DNA from: Callipepla californica brunnescens
Lineage: Eukaryota > Chordata > Aves > Galliformes > Odontophoridae
Length of the DNA stretch: 64,000 nucleotides
NCBI GenBank assembly: GCA_023055505.1
Contig: JALIRH010000002.1
Coordinates: 39,777,233 to 39,841,232 of the forward strand
Direction: 5' to 3'
Shown here: positions 13,525-27,514 of the stretch, in pieces
Layout of the letters: each line of letters opens with the position of its first letter
Position numbering within the stretch: position 1 is the stretch's first letter
Translations under genes and position numbers: made by a program
Notes under the pieces: model-generated
The model's database searches: none
Told to the model about the DNA's origin: nothing
Seen by the model: only the letters and a program-made list of their open reading frames with translations

Positions 13525-15784
13525 GTAAAGTGCTAATATCACTCCTTCAATTAATTTATCCCCTATTTAAAATTAGTTTGATCAACACAGCTACCTGCTA
13601 CCAATGGAATATACACTAGTAATATGTCATCTATCACCTGCATTTTTTTTATTTTCTTGAGCCTTTCTTTTTTTGTATTTTCATTTCTTTTCTTGTTTGC
13701 TTGTTTTTTGTTTTACTTTGCAGAGCTATTCATATAAAGAATTAATTATCCATTAAGTCATAATTCTTTTTTTTTTTTTCCTTAATCTGGAATGTATTTA
13801 TTTTTGTACAAAAACTATATTACCCGGTATAGTATCCAGTACCTTAACATTATGCATTACTTTTCTGTCAAATAGTCTTTCGGGGAATTATGAGCTTAAC
13901 AACAGCTATAATCAGAACACTGCAAGTTTTAATGTAGAAAACGTTTATATGAAAATGAAAAAACTTTAATTTGATGAACTTCCATGATGGAGGTATAGTG
14001 CTGAGGTATAATGTTCTATTGAATAATTAGTTACATTTGAATAGGGTTTTTTTGGTTTAAATATAACAATGTTGTGAAACATAAATCAGGTGAGGTGTCA
14101 TAAAATTATTTTTAAAAATGTTAATTTATGTACACAGTCTTTTTTTTTTTTGCTCTGTGCCTATAGATAGTTCTCAGAATTTGACCATCAACTATATCAG
14201 CATTATCTATAATTAAATCAAAAATATAATCTAAGTCAACCTCAAAATTCTTTGGTTGTCTTTCATATCTAAATTTCTGAAAATCAGTACACACGTAAGT
14301 CATCATGCCCACAAAAATTGTCAGATAATTTCAACAATTTCAGGTTAGAATGTTAGTTAACTTTGGTCACATATGCAGAAATTAGATCCTGTTAACAATA
14401 ATATTTCATTTCATTTCTAAAAGTGCAGTGAAGAAGTCTTCAAATAAATGAGATGTGAAGTTCAAATTGTTAGTAGTATTTTATGTCTATCAGTCCCTCT
14501 TATGTCCTATACCTGTATCTTCAGCCATTGCTCATTTCCCACAGAATACCTCAGTAAATCTCTAATTCTGAAATTCAACATATTATGAATTTGAATTTAT
14601 TCCTTCCAATATGCTCTTGTTAACTGCACTCCTTTCTATATTTAAAAAAACAAAAATATTTTAAGTCATTCATTCTTAGAGATAAGCGTATTCAGAGAAC
14701 AAGTTGAAGATCAAAACATAAATAATGGAAGAAATCCTCTCTCTCATCACCAGGTGAATGCTAATTATACTCCCTAGATATGATCTAAAGGCAAAACTAT
14801 GAGTATTGAGGTGTTTTCTTAGAATGAGTGGATTATAAAAGGAATTGAAAGTATTTTTTCTGAATACAGAATTAGGGCTTACTCACTATAATGCTTTCCA
14901 AAGAAAAGTAAATCTATGTTAGGTAATCTGGACCTTTAATTTCTTTGAATATAAGAATGCCTTCTGGATGTAATAGTTCTTGGTAATATTTGTGAAACAG
15001 ATTTCCCACTCAGCAGTTTACCTCTTCTGGACATTGTGTGGGTGATAATATCATACATCTCTGTGAAGTAATATGGAAGCAAACAAAATTGCAAATGGGT
15101 TGGCATATATTATTGCTTTTTTCCTTCTCAATTTGAATACAATAAAATAAACATAGTAAAATATAGCAAAATTGCATTGCAATACCAACAGGATCTAGCT
15201 TCATCAGCATTGCCACATAATCATTTGTTTGGCTTTTTAAAATCTTGTTTATGAAGAAAATGGTTATGTTACTATTCTATAGAAGCTTATAAGCAGCATT
15301 ACAAACATGTACCTAGTTTATGGTAGAAATTAGTGATGGGAATATTTAGGCTTTCTGACAGTCCTCTGTGCCATGAGGTAGCAGTATATATATGAAGAGG
15401 AGAAACTCTATTGAGAATATCAGTTTGAGAATTACGACAGATACTCTGATTTCCATACTGATAATTCTTCACTTTGTTAAGGGACTAACTAGTCCAGCAA
15501 CTAAGGCAAAACAGGTATATAATTATCACAGAGTGTTTAGCAGTTGTAACAAATGGAAAGAAGGTGTTGACTACCAACAACTCCTTTAATAAGAAGGTGT
15601 ATTTTCTACTTATCTTTTTTTTTTTTTTTTTAAGTGAATTACAACTGCAACAAATGATCAGTTCTGAGAGAGTATCACGGTAATGATTTTTCTAAATGTT
15701 GCACTATATACCTGGATTACAGTGAGCAGACTTCAAGAGGCACATTCATTCATTTCTAAATCCTAAGACTTTCTTCTCTTAGTA

Positions 15785-15942
15785 TCTTATATATATATAT
15801 ATATATATATATCTTATAGTATATATATATGTATGTTATAGTATAGTATCTTATATATATATATACACACACACATATACTATGTATATATAGTATCTTA
15901 TATACATATATGTATGTATGTATATGTATATATATATATTAT
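15785..15942. repeat. Compound TA / TATG / CA microsatellite
   Basis: About 158 bases are made of alternating purine-pyrimidine runs: long TA tracts, three TATCTTATA interruptions, a short CA run and TATG units. The repeated TAGTATCTTATA junctions suggest local duplication of a TA tract with its flank. It is likely length-variable between individuals and prone to assembly error. Confidence 0.93.
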
Positions 15943-17959
15943 TTAGAAGTGGAAGCTCAAAATCAGAAGGTAGTTTTTATGACTACTGACGCAAAAAGCA
16001 AAGTGCTAATATAATTTTTTTTGCATGTTTTAAATGGATAAAGTAAGTGTTCTAACTAATTAAGTAGGTTTACTTCGATGTCCTAAGTAGATACTTTGTT
16101 CAGCCCCACAAAAAGCTCTGTCTTGATGAGTGAAATAATGTCTTCAGTAACGTGAATTGTATTATCATGATCTTGCAAGCTTCTACATACTGAGAAAGGT
16201 GCACTTATGAACAGGGAGGATACACATCACTGAATAGAGGAGTTATGCACATGAAAAGTATAATACTCTCTTCTGCAGAGTGAATGCTAAGGAATTATCT
16301 TGGAGGAGTAATGGATTTTTATTTTTATTTTTTTGTAATACTGCAATACAGATGCATTAGATGAGAAGATTTTCATATCCCTCTGTTGTTTTCTAGATTT
16401 CTACCTAACATGCTATAACAGATAATAGCCTGCTGGAAAACAGATATACAAGTTTCAACTTTGCTGCAAGTGAGAATGCATTTCTGCTTTCTTCAGTTCT
16501 TGTGATTAATGAAGTTATTATGTAGCACTGGCAATATGCTTGTTTTTGCAGGTGTATAATACTTCTGCCTGTTTTCTTCACCCCATTATTATACTACAAA
16601 TTCTAACAAATTCCACGAGATTTTTTTTTTATGGGTTTCTGAAATTAAAAAGCTAGCTAGGAATATCTACAGTAACTTGGAAGGGTTGAAGTTTCAAACA
16701 GTCTTTTTTGAAATGTTAACAGATTTGCATACTAGTGCCAGCAATACTTCTAGGCATGAAAACCCAAAGTGGTTATTTACCGTATCCTTCTCTTTATACT
16801 GGACAATCTTAGGATACCTATCCCAAGAATGAAATCTGTTACTTCCATTGTATCTTGCTAATGAATAAATGGTTGTACTGTAGTGTTTGCTCTCTTGAAA
16901 TTAGGGTTGCTTCCAAAATATAGGGATATATCTTTACATGCAGATAACCCGTTTACTTGGATCTGTCTAACAAAATTTTAAGAATCACTTTTGTTTATGT
17001 AACTTGCTTTTAAAAATGATCTCCCTGAAAATTATTATTGTTTTAAAATTCAAGTAAAAATAAATTCTCATATTCATGTTCTGTTACCTTCAAGAGGCTG
17101 CGTTATATGAAGGGTGTGAGAGAAAGAGGTCTATTGATTTCTGTTTCCTTTTTTTTACTTCCTGGATAACTGACATATTATTGCAGTAAAACATATGTAG
17201 GGTCAATTCATGCTGAATAGTTATTAGAAACCATGATAACAAAAGTCATTACATTGCAGTTCAGTTTTGACAGTAAAATTTCTGCAACATTATCACAAAT
17301 CCTCACGCATTAGTGCAATGATCCTTACTATAGTTTCATATTGGAATCAAAAGACTGCTGTAGCATGCTTGATACAAAAAGTCGTGCAAGTCAAGTGAAG
17401 TTCTTTTATGCTTTTATATAAACATATTTTCCTGTTATTCTTATGTATGTGTTTGGCTCTGAGCCCTCTTGGACATTACTGCCTTTAGCATCTGGTTCAG
17501 CTGGGATATAGGTTTGTGTATTTTTTTAAATGAAGATTTGAAGTCCCATTGTTTTGAATCGCTAAATAGAATATAAAGTAAATCTGATGCTTGTCAGTTT
17601 ATGCAATTAACTTTTGATTTTGTGGTTCCCATTCACTGACCTTAATGACAAACAAAATGCTATTATTTGTAAACAAAAAATAATTTCTATCTTTATACTG
17701 TGTTTTTGCCTATTTGGTTCACTCTGGAAATCTTGGATTGTTTCATATCTTCACAAGACCAATAGTGAAAGCATCGATAATATTACAGCAAAAAACAGAC
17801 CTCCATAAAAATCTTAAATGAGTTAGAAACCTATTAAGGTTTCATTGTGAAAGAAATGAATATTATAGTAAAGGAAATATCAAAATGTTTATTTCTTAAA
17901 TGTTTAACCGTTTTTCAGATTCGTTTTGATTGAGAATAGAAATTAGCGATGAAACTTAT

Positions 17960-18350
17960 TTTTCTTTTCATTTGCAGATATAAAACACTAAATAATTGCT
18001 AGTAAGCAGAAATGTGTCATTTATAGTGTTCTTAACTGAGTTTTTTTCTGACTTTAGAATTTTGACACCATGATAGGTTGTTGGAAGAGACAGCTTCATA
18101 TCAAAATAGAAGCAAAATAAACCTTCAGTAAGCCTTTTATTATGCAAATTTGCTAAACTTTCATTGAGCTAATTATATTTAAACAATGTAAGCATCAAAT
18201 TAATGTTATAATTAAGTTTAAATCAATAACTCCATAAGTTCAAATGACTCAATAAAAAAAATTAATATAGCAGGCAGTGAAATCATATTATTATTTTGAT
18301 TGAAAAATAAAGTTATTGAAATAATTTAAAGAAAGTCAGTCTCTTTTCCA
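17960..18350. promoter_or_regulatory. Candidate conserved non-coding element with octamer
   Basis: This is an AT-rich but low-decay-looking stretch dense in TAAT/ATTA cores, with a perfect POU octamer ATGCAAAT at 18142-18149. No repeat or ORF explains it. Conservation cannot be judged without an alignment, so this is an inference from texture only. Confidence 0.22.
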
Positions 18351-20329
18351 TATGTATCAGCCATATTAATGGCTGGTCAGATTAGATTTACATGCTACAG
18401 AAGCAGTCATGGAACAGAATGTCTGTAGGACTCAAATGTTCATTTCTACAGAAGATTCCAGACATGTCAGGAAGTGAATTCTCTTTATTTCTTCTTTTTT
18501 AAAAAAGAAAAATATATATAGAGAGAAATTAAATAATTCCTTTAGGTATTTCTTTTAGAACTTGGATGTTTTCTAATGCATCTGGAGAAAAGATTAGAAA
18601 ACCCTCTTTCTAAATAATGGTTCTTTAATTAAAAAGATAGAGCTTTTCTTTTTTCCTGCATGTGTATGCCTATTCCAGACTTTATTTAGCATAGGGTGAA
18701 CAGAATAGGACAAATTTTGCTACCAAAGTAGAAATAGTTGTTTTTAGCTCTGGGGAACCTATGTACCAGTGCCGACTTGATCCATCATATACTTATTTCT
18801 TCTAGCAACACTTTATAGTATTTTTAGAATTGTTACTGTCACAGATGCATTTAATCAAAATCAGGCCAAAGATCTTCCATTATTAAATTCAAAATCAATT
18901 AAAACAAAATTTAGTAACTTTCATTTATTTATGTTTATAAGAGGCAGGTTGAAAGACTAGAGAGTTGTAAACAACTTCCTTAGGAAAAGTTCAAAAGTTC
19001 AAAAAATGTTTATATCTTATTTTATATACTTCACATTCGTTTTTAACCACATGGATTAATAGTTTGAGATTTACATTCTTATTAGCTACATAAATTCACG
19101 TTTATTCACATTTACTTCAAACTTACATTAAGAGCATCATTAAGGTCACAGTGTTATAGCTTAATCTTGCAAATACTTTCTGAAAATATTTGATGTCAAA
19201 ATAGCTTGGCTTAGCATTTAATAAGGGACAAAAATATAGCAAACAACAAACAAAATGCTCTAACTTAATAAAAGTCATACTTTGCTTTCATTTTTAGCTC
19301 ATAAACAGCATTATTAGAATCTTTCAGGATTATAAAACACACCTACATTGTAACTCATCTCAAATGCCTTATTAGGGGTACTTATGTTAAAATCTTATTA
19401 GGCCTATATTTTCCATGCTTATATGCTTGAAAAGCTAAAACATTCTTAATAGTTTAACGTATAAGATTAATGTGCCTTGTTATGCAAGCTGTTATTCCAG
19501 AAACTGGTAGAAACTTTTGTACTGCACCTTCTTAAATGCTTCCACTTGGAATTAAATCCATTAATCAGAAGGAATGGTCTACACTAGAATTAGCTGGATA
19601 AAACAATTCTCGACTGACAGGTTGTGGTGTAGTTCCACTTGCAAGGAAATATTTTCAGAATTTTGGACAGAAGAAAAATGCTAGAAGTTGGAGAAAATGA
19701 ATATTTCTTTTCCGAAAAATAAATTTGTTCGCTTTGATTAAAAATAAAATGTTTGGAAATCAGTGGATAAATCAAAAAGGGCATTTGATATCTTTCAGAG
19801 AGGAAGATGGAGTACTTCTTCACTTAAATGTCAGAAATTCCGATGCTCTGTATCCTCTCAGGTTTAAGTACTCTGCCACAATGATAGGAAATGAAATTCC
19901 CTCCTTTCCCAAGAACACCTGCATGAATGACCAGGTTACAAATTATCCTTGGCTAAATCTGTCTCAGTTTCTCACTGCAGTCACACACTGTGAATAATTA
20001 GTTTTGGAGGAGACAAAAGAATGAAATCATTAAGGTGCCTGTTTAACAGTAGGACATTGCTCTGAAATAGATGTTAGTAAATTATGCTAAAAGTAGTTTC
20101 ATCACTGCTACTGAAGTAAGCAACCCCAGAGTAATGCAGGTCTCAGGGCTGGGCCTGCCTAGATGTGTGGGGATCTTCCTTCACATCTTTGTTGTAAATG
20201 AGACGGTGGGAATGTGAATTTGAGTCTTGCTGTTCTTAAGTACACTTAACCCTAGAATAATCCTGCAGTTAGAGTATAGTCCCTTCCTAATTTTCAGGGT
20301 TAAAGCTTTTGCTTCTCTGCAGTACAGAG

Positions 20330-20509
20330 AAGGGTTGTGTTGGATGTTAGGAAAAGGTTCTTCTCCAGACAGTGGTGGGCATGGAAAAGATTGCCAAGGA
20401 CAGTGGTCACGGCCCCAAGTGCCACAGTTCATGTGTGGAGACAGGAGTTGGATCCTTGTGGGTCTCTTCCAACTTAAGATATTCTGTGAGTCTGTGATGC
20501 TCTATGATT
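20330..20509 (+). mobile_element. CR1 LINE 3' end, plus orientation
   Basis: This diverged CR1 3' fragment has the usual order of landmarks: the gttggat...ttaggaaaaggttctt stretch, the agtggtcacggcccca segment, then gtgggtctcttccaactt and a degenerate terminal attctgtgagtctgtgatgctctatgatt. Only the 3' UTR and the end of the ORF remain. The 5' limit is approximate. A 136-codon ORF that crosses it is a by-product of the repeat. Confidence 0.85.
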
Positions 20510-23500
20510 ACTGTGTGTCAGGAGACTTCCAAGGCTGCCAGCCATTACTGGGAGTCACACATCTTTTGGCATCCCTGCTTATACGTAGCCTCTGTCGTAC
20601 AGATAGAGGCCATTTCCTTACTCTCTGGATACAGTGAGGATGTGGTGAGATACTGGGACACTTGTTAAGGTGTCCCAGAGATCTGGTTTGTAGCACTGCT
20701 ATCCTTCAGTAAGTCATCACTTTGCCTAGCTCTCTTAAACTGTTCTTATCTGATATCCGAATAAGTCGGTAAATAAGTGCACTAATTTAGAATATCCAAA
20801 AATGACGAAGAACAAAGGAGGTGAAAGCAATGATAATTGTGAATATAAAAGAAGAGACTACATTAATTCTATTTGCACTGCAATTAGATTTCAGTTCCCA
20901 CATTCAGCTAACTTTCTGTTTTAGGAGGTTGGGATTTCAGCTTTTCTGCATGCTCCTGTCTCTTACTGGACAGCCCTACATATCAGAGTTGACCTCGTTT
21001 TTCAAAATTTCCAGGAGATGTAGGTAGATGTAATGATTTCCTAAAAAACTAGTAGAACACATAACCTAATTGAAAACCAGATGTTTCTCACTGTATCCAC
21101 AAGTTACCCTTTGCCTTTAAATCACTGCAGCTGCAGTTTGTCTCTTCCTGCATGCTGGTTGTATGCCTTCTTTGGGGTACCAGCTTGGAGAGAGAGTCAA
21201 ATTAAACAATGACATAGGTTAGAAAACTTTTTCTCTGGGGAGCAGCTGTAGCATATTGATTCATGCTCTCGGCTGTCAATACCTCTGAATCACTGGAGCT
21301 AAATCCAGGTTTTGGGATCTGCTGGAGTAAACTCTCCATGTAAATATTAAAATAATCTATCCCTATTGAAGAAATAGAAAAGAAGGTGTTTTCAGATCCT
21401 AAAAAGAATTTGCTGGATTGGAGAATGAATGACTAATTGCAAAATAAAGAGGGTAGGAATGAGGGTCACAGTATGAAAAAGCACCAGGACTGTTCTAATT
21501 TTTAGAGATAAAGTGTGTTGAATGCAGCATTACTATCTACTTCCCAGTAAACCAGCATAATTTTGTTAGTCCTAATATGTTTTAACACTAAATCTAGCCA
21601 TTCTTGACATTGATTTCAGTGCAATTCATGTAATAGGTCAAGTAAAGTGGTGCTTATTGACTGCTGATTGTATATGTTTTTCCACCTGATGTGTTATTGT
21701 TAATTGACATGCTCTTTCATTTTCCTGAGATAATTTTCACTCTATTTGAATAAGTGCCCATAATTCCCTCTTTGTAAACTAGGTCTCTTTCCTGGCAAAT
21801 ATCAAATATAGTTTTGAGAATCAGATAAATTGCAGACACTAATTCATTCCTTCAGCAACAGAACATTACAATAATCAGATTCAAGCTAATTTGTCAAACA
21901 TAATTTACCTTTAGTGAATATGTGCTGTCTGCCCCTAACTAAATCACCCATTTCTAAATGTCTTGTAATCTTGTCCCATGCCATTATTTCTAGTAATATT
22001 CTTGCAAAAGAATCCTGGCTAACACTAATGGCCTGAAGTTTTCTGAATAATTCTTTGTCTTGACATACTGCAGAATGTTCCACCTCTATTCCTATGTGAT
22101 TACAGATCCTCTGTTAACAGGTATTAACAGGAATCTGCTCTTTTCCTTAATTCCTGGAGATTATAGAAAAGGCTATCTAATCATCATATGTTGGCTGCCT
22201 TATTAAAGCTTTTTGATTGTATTACAAAAGGAGACTTCAGAATTATTACTTTTTTTCTAATTATGAGTGTGGTAATATGGATAATACATTTTTGATGCCT
22301 TATTTTCTTCAGCAGAAGAGAACAAATGGACTAGAGTAAGGCAAAATATTGGACAGAATCCCAAACATCATTTTAAACAGTAGTAAACAGTAACAGTCTG
22401 TTTTGTACATTGATGTATCACCAGATGATATGTTTCCTCTTGTTCTTCTATTGAGAAGTAGCCCAGGTTCCTCTGTGGTCTCTCTTGTTTCCTGTTCTTG
22501 GCTCCAAATGTGTTTCTCCATCTCTAAGGTTTTCAAAATGGCTGCATAAGATAGGAACAAAGACCCTGAGGAAAGTCAACCTTCCTGAAATATCATCTTG
22601 GATTTGCCTCTTCCTCAATTGTCTTTTTGTAGACAAGGTATCATCAGTATCTACTATCTTCATCTCATTCTTGCAAAAATATTCCTTTCATGTATGCTTT
22701 ATTGGAAATAACAGCTACTTTTTGTCATTCCCCCCAGAAAGTCTCCTTTTGTAGCACTCCCCATTGTAGCCTATGAACCTCTATTTTCCCTACATACCAG
22801 AAATCCATCAGAACTCCTTTCTTGGTTACTTCCATGAAGAATATGAAACAAACAGGTTTCCAGCCTCTTACTATCTTTCTGGAAGGCATAAATGGGAATT
22901 ATCCACTGGAAAGTGTGAATTAAAATCTCGAGGTTATGTAATGTAAAACAAGACTTACATAAAGGATTGCCCTGTGACCGTATGTTCACTATATTAAAGC
23001 TGCATAACTTACGAAACATGGAGATATATATGCATTGTCATTATTCTTGCAAAGTCCGTAAATTATTTCCAGTATCCTGCAGAGGGAAACCACTTTCCTG
23101 GGTTTTACATCTCAAACACAGCCTCCAGTGGTCATTGAACTGCCACAAGCCCAATGAAAGCTTGGGGCAAAGAAGCAGTAGCCCGCACTCCAGAAGAGGC
23201 TCACAAAATGAGGAGTACCTCTTAAAATCACTTGACTTTAAATGATTTTGGGTACTCTAAAATTTCAGTCCCAAATCCAGAGTAGTTAGTTTAAAACAGT
23301 GCTGAAACAAATCCCATCCTACTGATAATTCTGTCCCCAGTTTATAGTGTATAGAAAGATGCTACTCTCATTGTTCTCATCTCACCAGGGTCTTGGTGCA
23401 ATGGATAAGCTCTGTGCACACACCTCCTTCTGTTTGGGCTTCTCTAAATGAAGGGTCAGTATAATTGAAAAACCCTTGGGGGATCTGGAAGGTTTGTGTT

Positions 23501-24436
23501 GAAGGGTCAGATAGAAAGAACCAAATGATGGGCTGAAAAACCATTGTTTGTAACAGTTAAAAAGAAATGTACTTTGTATGCTCTGTATGCTTCTTCCCAA
23601 AGTCAGTGAATGATATGTTATATTGAATCATCGTGCTATTTTCCAAAGAATTTTTTTTTACAGTATTAGTGGTGTCCTTTGTGGCTCAGATTCAAATTGC
23701 AGCTTTATAGAATAGGGGAAAACTTCCTCATCCTGAGATATAACAAAAAAAAAATAAAAATAAATTCACATCCATTCCCTGAAGAAATCTCTATCATGTT
23801 ACACAAGTTAATATGTAAATGTTTTGAAAATGTGTTTCTTTGGCACCGTATTATACATGTAAATGATTACTATTATTTTCTTCCTATGTGCATCTGAAAG
23901 CAAAAGTATTACTATATAATATTCTATATATATATATGCGCTTTCTAAACATTATAGTCAATTTAGACAAATTCAGGCTAAGCAAAATGTCAAACTTTGT
24001 TTACTAATTTCATTCTTATCTTTTCTTTTAATATCCTGTCTTGGTTCTCTAGTTATAACGTAGATGCACCTAAAGTTCACTAGAAACATTTGCCATTAGC
24101 TCCTTCTAAAAAAATTAAATTTGAGGATAATCCTACCTCCAGAGCTTATTCTGTTCCTGGCCATTGACTGTGACAGTGAAAGGCTCATCTGAAAGCAGTG
24201 GAGCATCCCATCTAAAAGCATAAAACATATTACATTTCATGAAAAAGCTAATTCAGATTGTTTAATTCTGGTAATATTGCCTCTGTCACCTTCAAAATCA
24301 AAATGTTCTTTCCTGTTATTATAAAGAAAACAACCAAATTGCTTAAAAACCCATTTGAATACACAGCTGCCTTATGTTGCATACTAATTTGATTAAAAAT
24401 GCTTGTGCCTCACCAGCATTTTTTACATAAAACACA

Positions 24437-24763
24437 GTGGTGAATTTAACAAAGAAATATAAATATATTTTAGCAGTTTTTGATGATAGAGTACATTATA
24501 GTGTCCACAATACCCCTGGACCAAACAAATATCTTGCTGCAGTATTGGAAGGCTTTAAACTGAATGTCTCGCTGTATTTGTTTGCTCAATGCTTTGGGCA
24601 CTGTGCCAACCTCATTGTGAATAACTGCATTAGTCAAGTGTATCCAAATTATTACAACACAGCGTCCATCCCAGTTATTGCTGTTGAAGCATTTTCTGAA
24701 TCTTCACAACACCAGAAACATTTATTTGAGGGGAGAGCTGTACATATTTCAGGGCAATTTTAA
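24437..24763 (+). pseudogene. Orphan ORF, possible hAT-like transposase fossil
   Basis: The ORF is open for 108 codons in AT-rich DNA where stops are frequent. The segment CFGHCANLIVNNCISQV resembles the Cys-x-x-His-x-x-Asn-Leu motif of hAT-superfamily transposases, in which this motif lies in the catalytic domain. Upstream, the frame is closed by TAA at 24428. There is no in-frame ATG at the start, no visible terminal inverted repeat and no flanking exon signal. It may be a degraded DNA-transposon piece or simply chance. The motif match is by eye only. Confidence 0.25.
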
Positions 24764-26949
24764 TTTTAGACAGAAAATCTTAACATCTTAACAAGTGCCT
24801 TGTGTAACTAGGTATTCCTAGAAAGAATAATTAGGAAGTAATTGTACTACTTTTGTTTACTTATTATGAACACCTTGCCTAAAGTGAGGAGCTGCCATGA
24901 TAATGGAATGAAGGAAAGAGGAGCCAGGGCACCATTCACTGTATTCATTTTTCAGCTTACAGAATTGTGTTGTCAACAGTCAAGTCACCTTTTTCCATCT
25001 TCACTCTACCCAGATTAGCTCCTCATTCCTTGATAGAGATGGTGATGCCATAAGTCTTAGTTGATTTCTAATTTTCTAATTGCCTTCAAAAGACCTATTG
25101 TTGTCTGTATATCGTATTCTTTCCACTCCTAGAGGAATTCCTCCTCCTGATGTAGAGATGTCCAGTCTTTCTCATCACAGCAATCCTTGTGCTAAAATAT
25201 GTCTGCAGATACAGAATGTGAAGATTGCCATATTCCCACCCTTCCATTTCAGAATAGCTCAGGTCAAGGTGGTCTAATGGGTCACGAAATTATCTGGCAG
25301 TGTTTATCTCTGCAGCCCATTCTGGCTTACTTCTCATGTTTGGCCATTTGTATTACTCTGCAGTTTCTGGTTCAGCATAACCTTTGTTTTGAAGTTTGAG
25401 CAAGAGAGATTTGACCTGTGTGATAGCTACATGTCATTCAAGAGATGCAGCCTGATCATTCCTGTTGCATACACCTGGCTAGGCAAAGAAATCTCTCTAC
25501 TCCTTAGTTTGGAACTTGTGTTTTCATTTTCCTATAGTGAACAACTGTACTTTTCCTCCTTATCTAGTCCTACTGAAACAAGACTTCATAATGACACATT
25601 AATGCTATGTCATTAAGCTTTTATTCTTATTGGCCTTCACCTTTTATTCTCAACATCAACTTCATCAGTGGTATGTTCTCTTCAACCTAAAATCTCACTG
25701 TTAGGAATAAAAATTCAAAGCTCATATACTAGCATGTGTGACTGAGGTCGTAGAGGAATTTGGGATGGGAATAAGTTGGATAGTCCTAAACAGTTATGCA
25801 CCTGATAGTTTGGATTGGTACATTACAATAACCAGAAAAGTAAGTATTATGCCATGAAAATTTAAATTATCATCTGCTAAACTTGTTTGGAGACAGGACT
25901 TCCTCAGTCTGTGAGTTGCAGTGATACCTGACATTATGTTGAAAAGCAAAAGTCTCCAAATTTCCTGTGAAATAAACATTTAAAAGCCATTTACTATAGA
26001 ATACTGACATTTTACTTCTTTTTTTTTTTTCTGTCCCTAGTCTCTGCTCTGAGGCCTAATTAAAAGGAAGCAAGAAGCAGAGTTTATTCTGATGGCTGGT
26101 CTCAGCTCAACATAGCAGTTTTGGGGTGCTACTAGTACCACTTCTTTCATTCCACTCCCAAACTTCATCAGTGAAAAAATGAATGCTTATAGCCAGATTC
26201 TGCAGTGCTATCGTTCATTGCATAGAGGTTGAATGATCTGCCCAACTGGGGAGAGTTTGTTTCTCTGCTATGCAAAATATATGTGCAAAATATAGAAAGA
26301 AGAATACATTTCACAGGATCCACTTAACTGGCTAAATAACGAGATTTTCAATATGAGTACATCATTATCACGTTTTGGATTTGAAATATTTTGTCACACT
26401 AACATAACTCAGAACAAAATTACAAGCTTTAATAGCAGACTACCATATACAAGTTTCCTCAAGGATAAAGTAGTCTTGATTTTTGACACACGAACAAGTT
26501 ATTGTACATCAGCCACACAATGTTAAGAGCCTGTGAACACAGTTCTGCAAATCGTACCGTGTACCAGAAGCATGGTAAGTTATTGTTCTGTGAGTGCAAT
26601 ACAGATAGACAGAGAAAATTTATGCAGATACGCAAACCATTTAACTAGAGACATAAATACCATGCCTTGTGATGCTATTGATAGGTCTGTATTGCCTTCT
26701 GAGCAACACCACCGTATTTCTGTGCCTGCCTTAAATTATCTCACACTGTGTACTCGTTACAGAGTAAAAGAATGCACAGTGACTAAACGTCAGAGCAGCT
26801 GATGCATGCTAACCTTTTCATGTGTCACAGCCCTCTGACAAGTTGAGTTTTACATATGCCTTTGGATTTTTTACATTAAATCATCAACCTGCCAATGTTG
26901 TTCCCAAAAGTAACACTCAAAAAATGATTCTGTTGAATGATCAGGGAGC

Positions 26950-26973
<24 letters not shown>
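26950..26973. repeat. Poly-T run (24 bases)
   Basis: An uninterrupted run of 24 T lies in non-coding DNA. Nothing next to it is recognisable as a retrocopied gene. Confidence 0.95.
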
Positions 26974-26980
<7 letters not shown>

Positions 26981-27514
26981 GCAGAAATAAACACGTCTGG
27001 AATTTTCTTAGATTTTTGTAAGACTTTAGGGTTTAGAATTACAGGTGGAAGCATTTTATTCATGGGGAACAGATAACTGACCTTCATTTTGATTTTGATC
27101 ACACTACATGTGCCATTGATGCATGCATTTTTTAATTTTTTTTTTATTTAACAGGAACTCAGTCTACTTTCCTCAGCAATCTGTTTTTTGTCTATGTATG
27201 CTTAACTCTTTGAATACATTCTGTTTGTCTATAGCTAAGTATCAGGTTCTATAAATGGTCAGAAACTTCAGAGTAGCAAAAGTATCCATACATTTGAAAT
27301 TCTCTGAAGTTCTTGCACTGCACATAGTCCCCACTGTCAGTGTATATGCACTGTTTACTCAAAGGTACTGAGGACGCAGGCACCAACAATAGTTTTTTTT
27401 ATCAGACAGTAAATCTGAGAGACACACAGGTAGATTGCAGGTAACCAGCTTACTTTCATTCTCATGTGCTAATATTCATCAAGAGATTTGACATCACTGT
27501 CTACCATTTGGAAA

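Larger units (their letters stand above)
13525..20329. other. Intron, AT-rich, with microsatellites
   Basis: No supported exon lies here. Contents include T runs near 13769-13780 and 15615-15631, a large TA-based microsatellite at 15785-15942, and a stretch at 17960-18350 that resembles conserved non-coding DNA. A minus-strand ORF at 14121-14312 ends in an A run and is discussed as a finding. If the two exons are consecutive, this is the first part of a 34.6 kb intron. Confidence 0.6.
20510..27514. other. Intron, no supported exon
   Basis: About 7 kb of AT-rich DNA lies between two CR1 copies. It contains a short TA run near 23923-23936, a 24-base T run at 26950-26973, and the 109-codon plus-strand ORF at 24437-24763 that has a faint transposase-like motif. 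Other ORFs here are short and lack splice signals or recognisable domains. Confidence 0.55.

Noticed and set aside
14680..14753. Possible 74-base exon ending cag|gtgaat
   Set aside because: Open in one frame, but the required phase does not match the donor of the exon at 13375-13524, and the acceptor is weak.
18058..18120. Possible short terminal exon after ctgactttag
   Set aside because: Twenty codons then TAA, with no polyadenylation context or composition that sets it apart from chance. It lies within a candidate non-coding element.
20227..20637. A 136-codon plus-strand ORF
   Set aside because: It runs through the CR1 3' end at 20330-20509 and has no protein-like features outside it.
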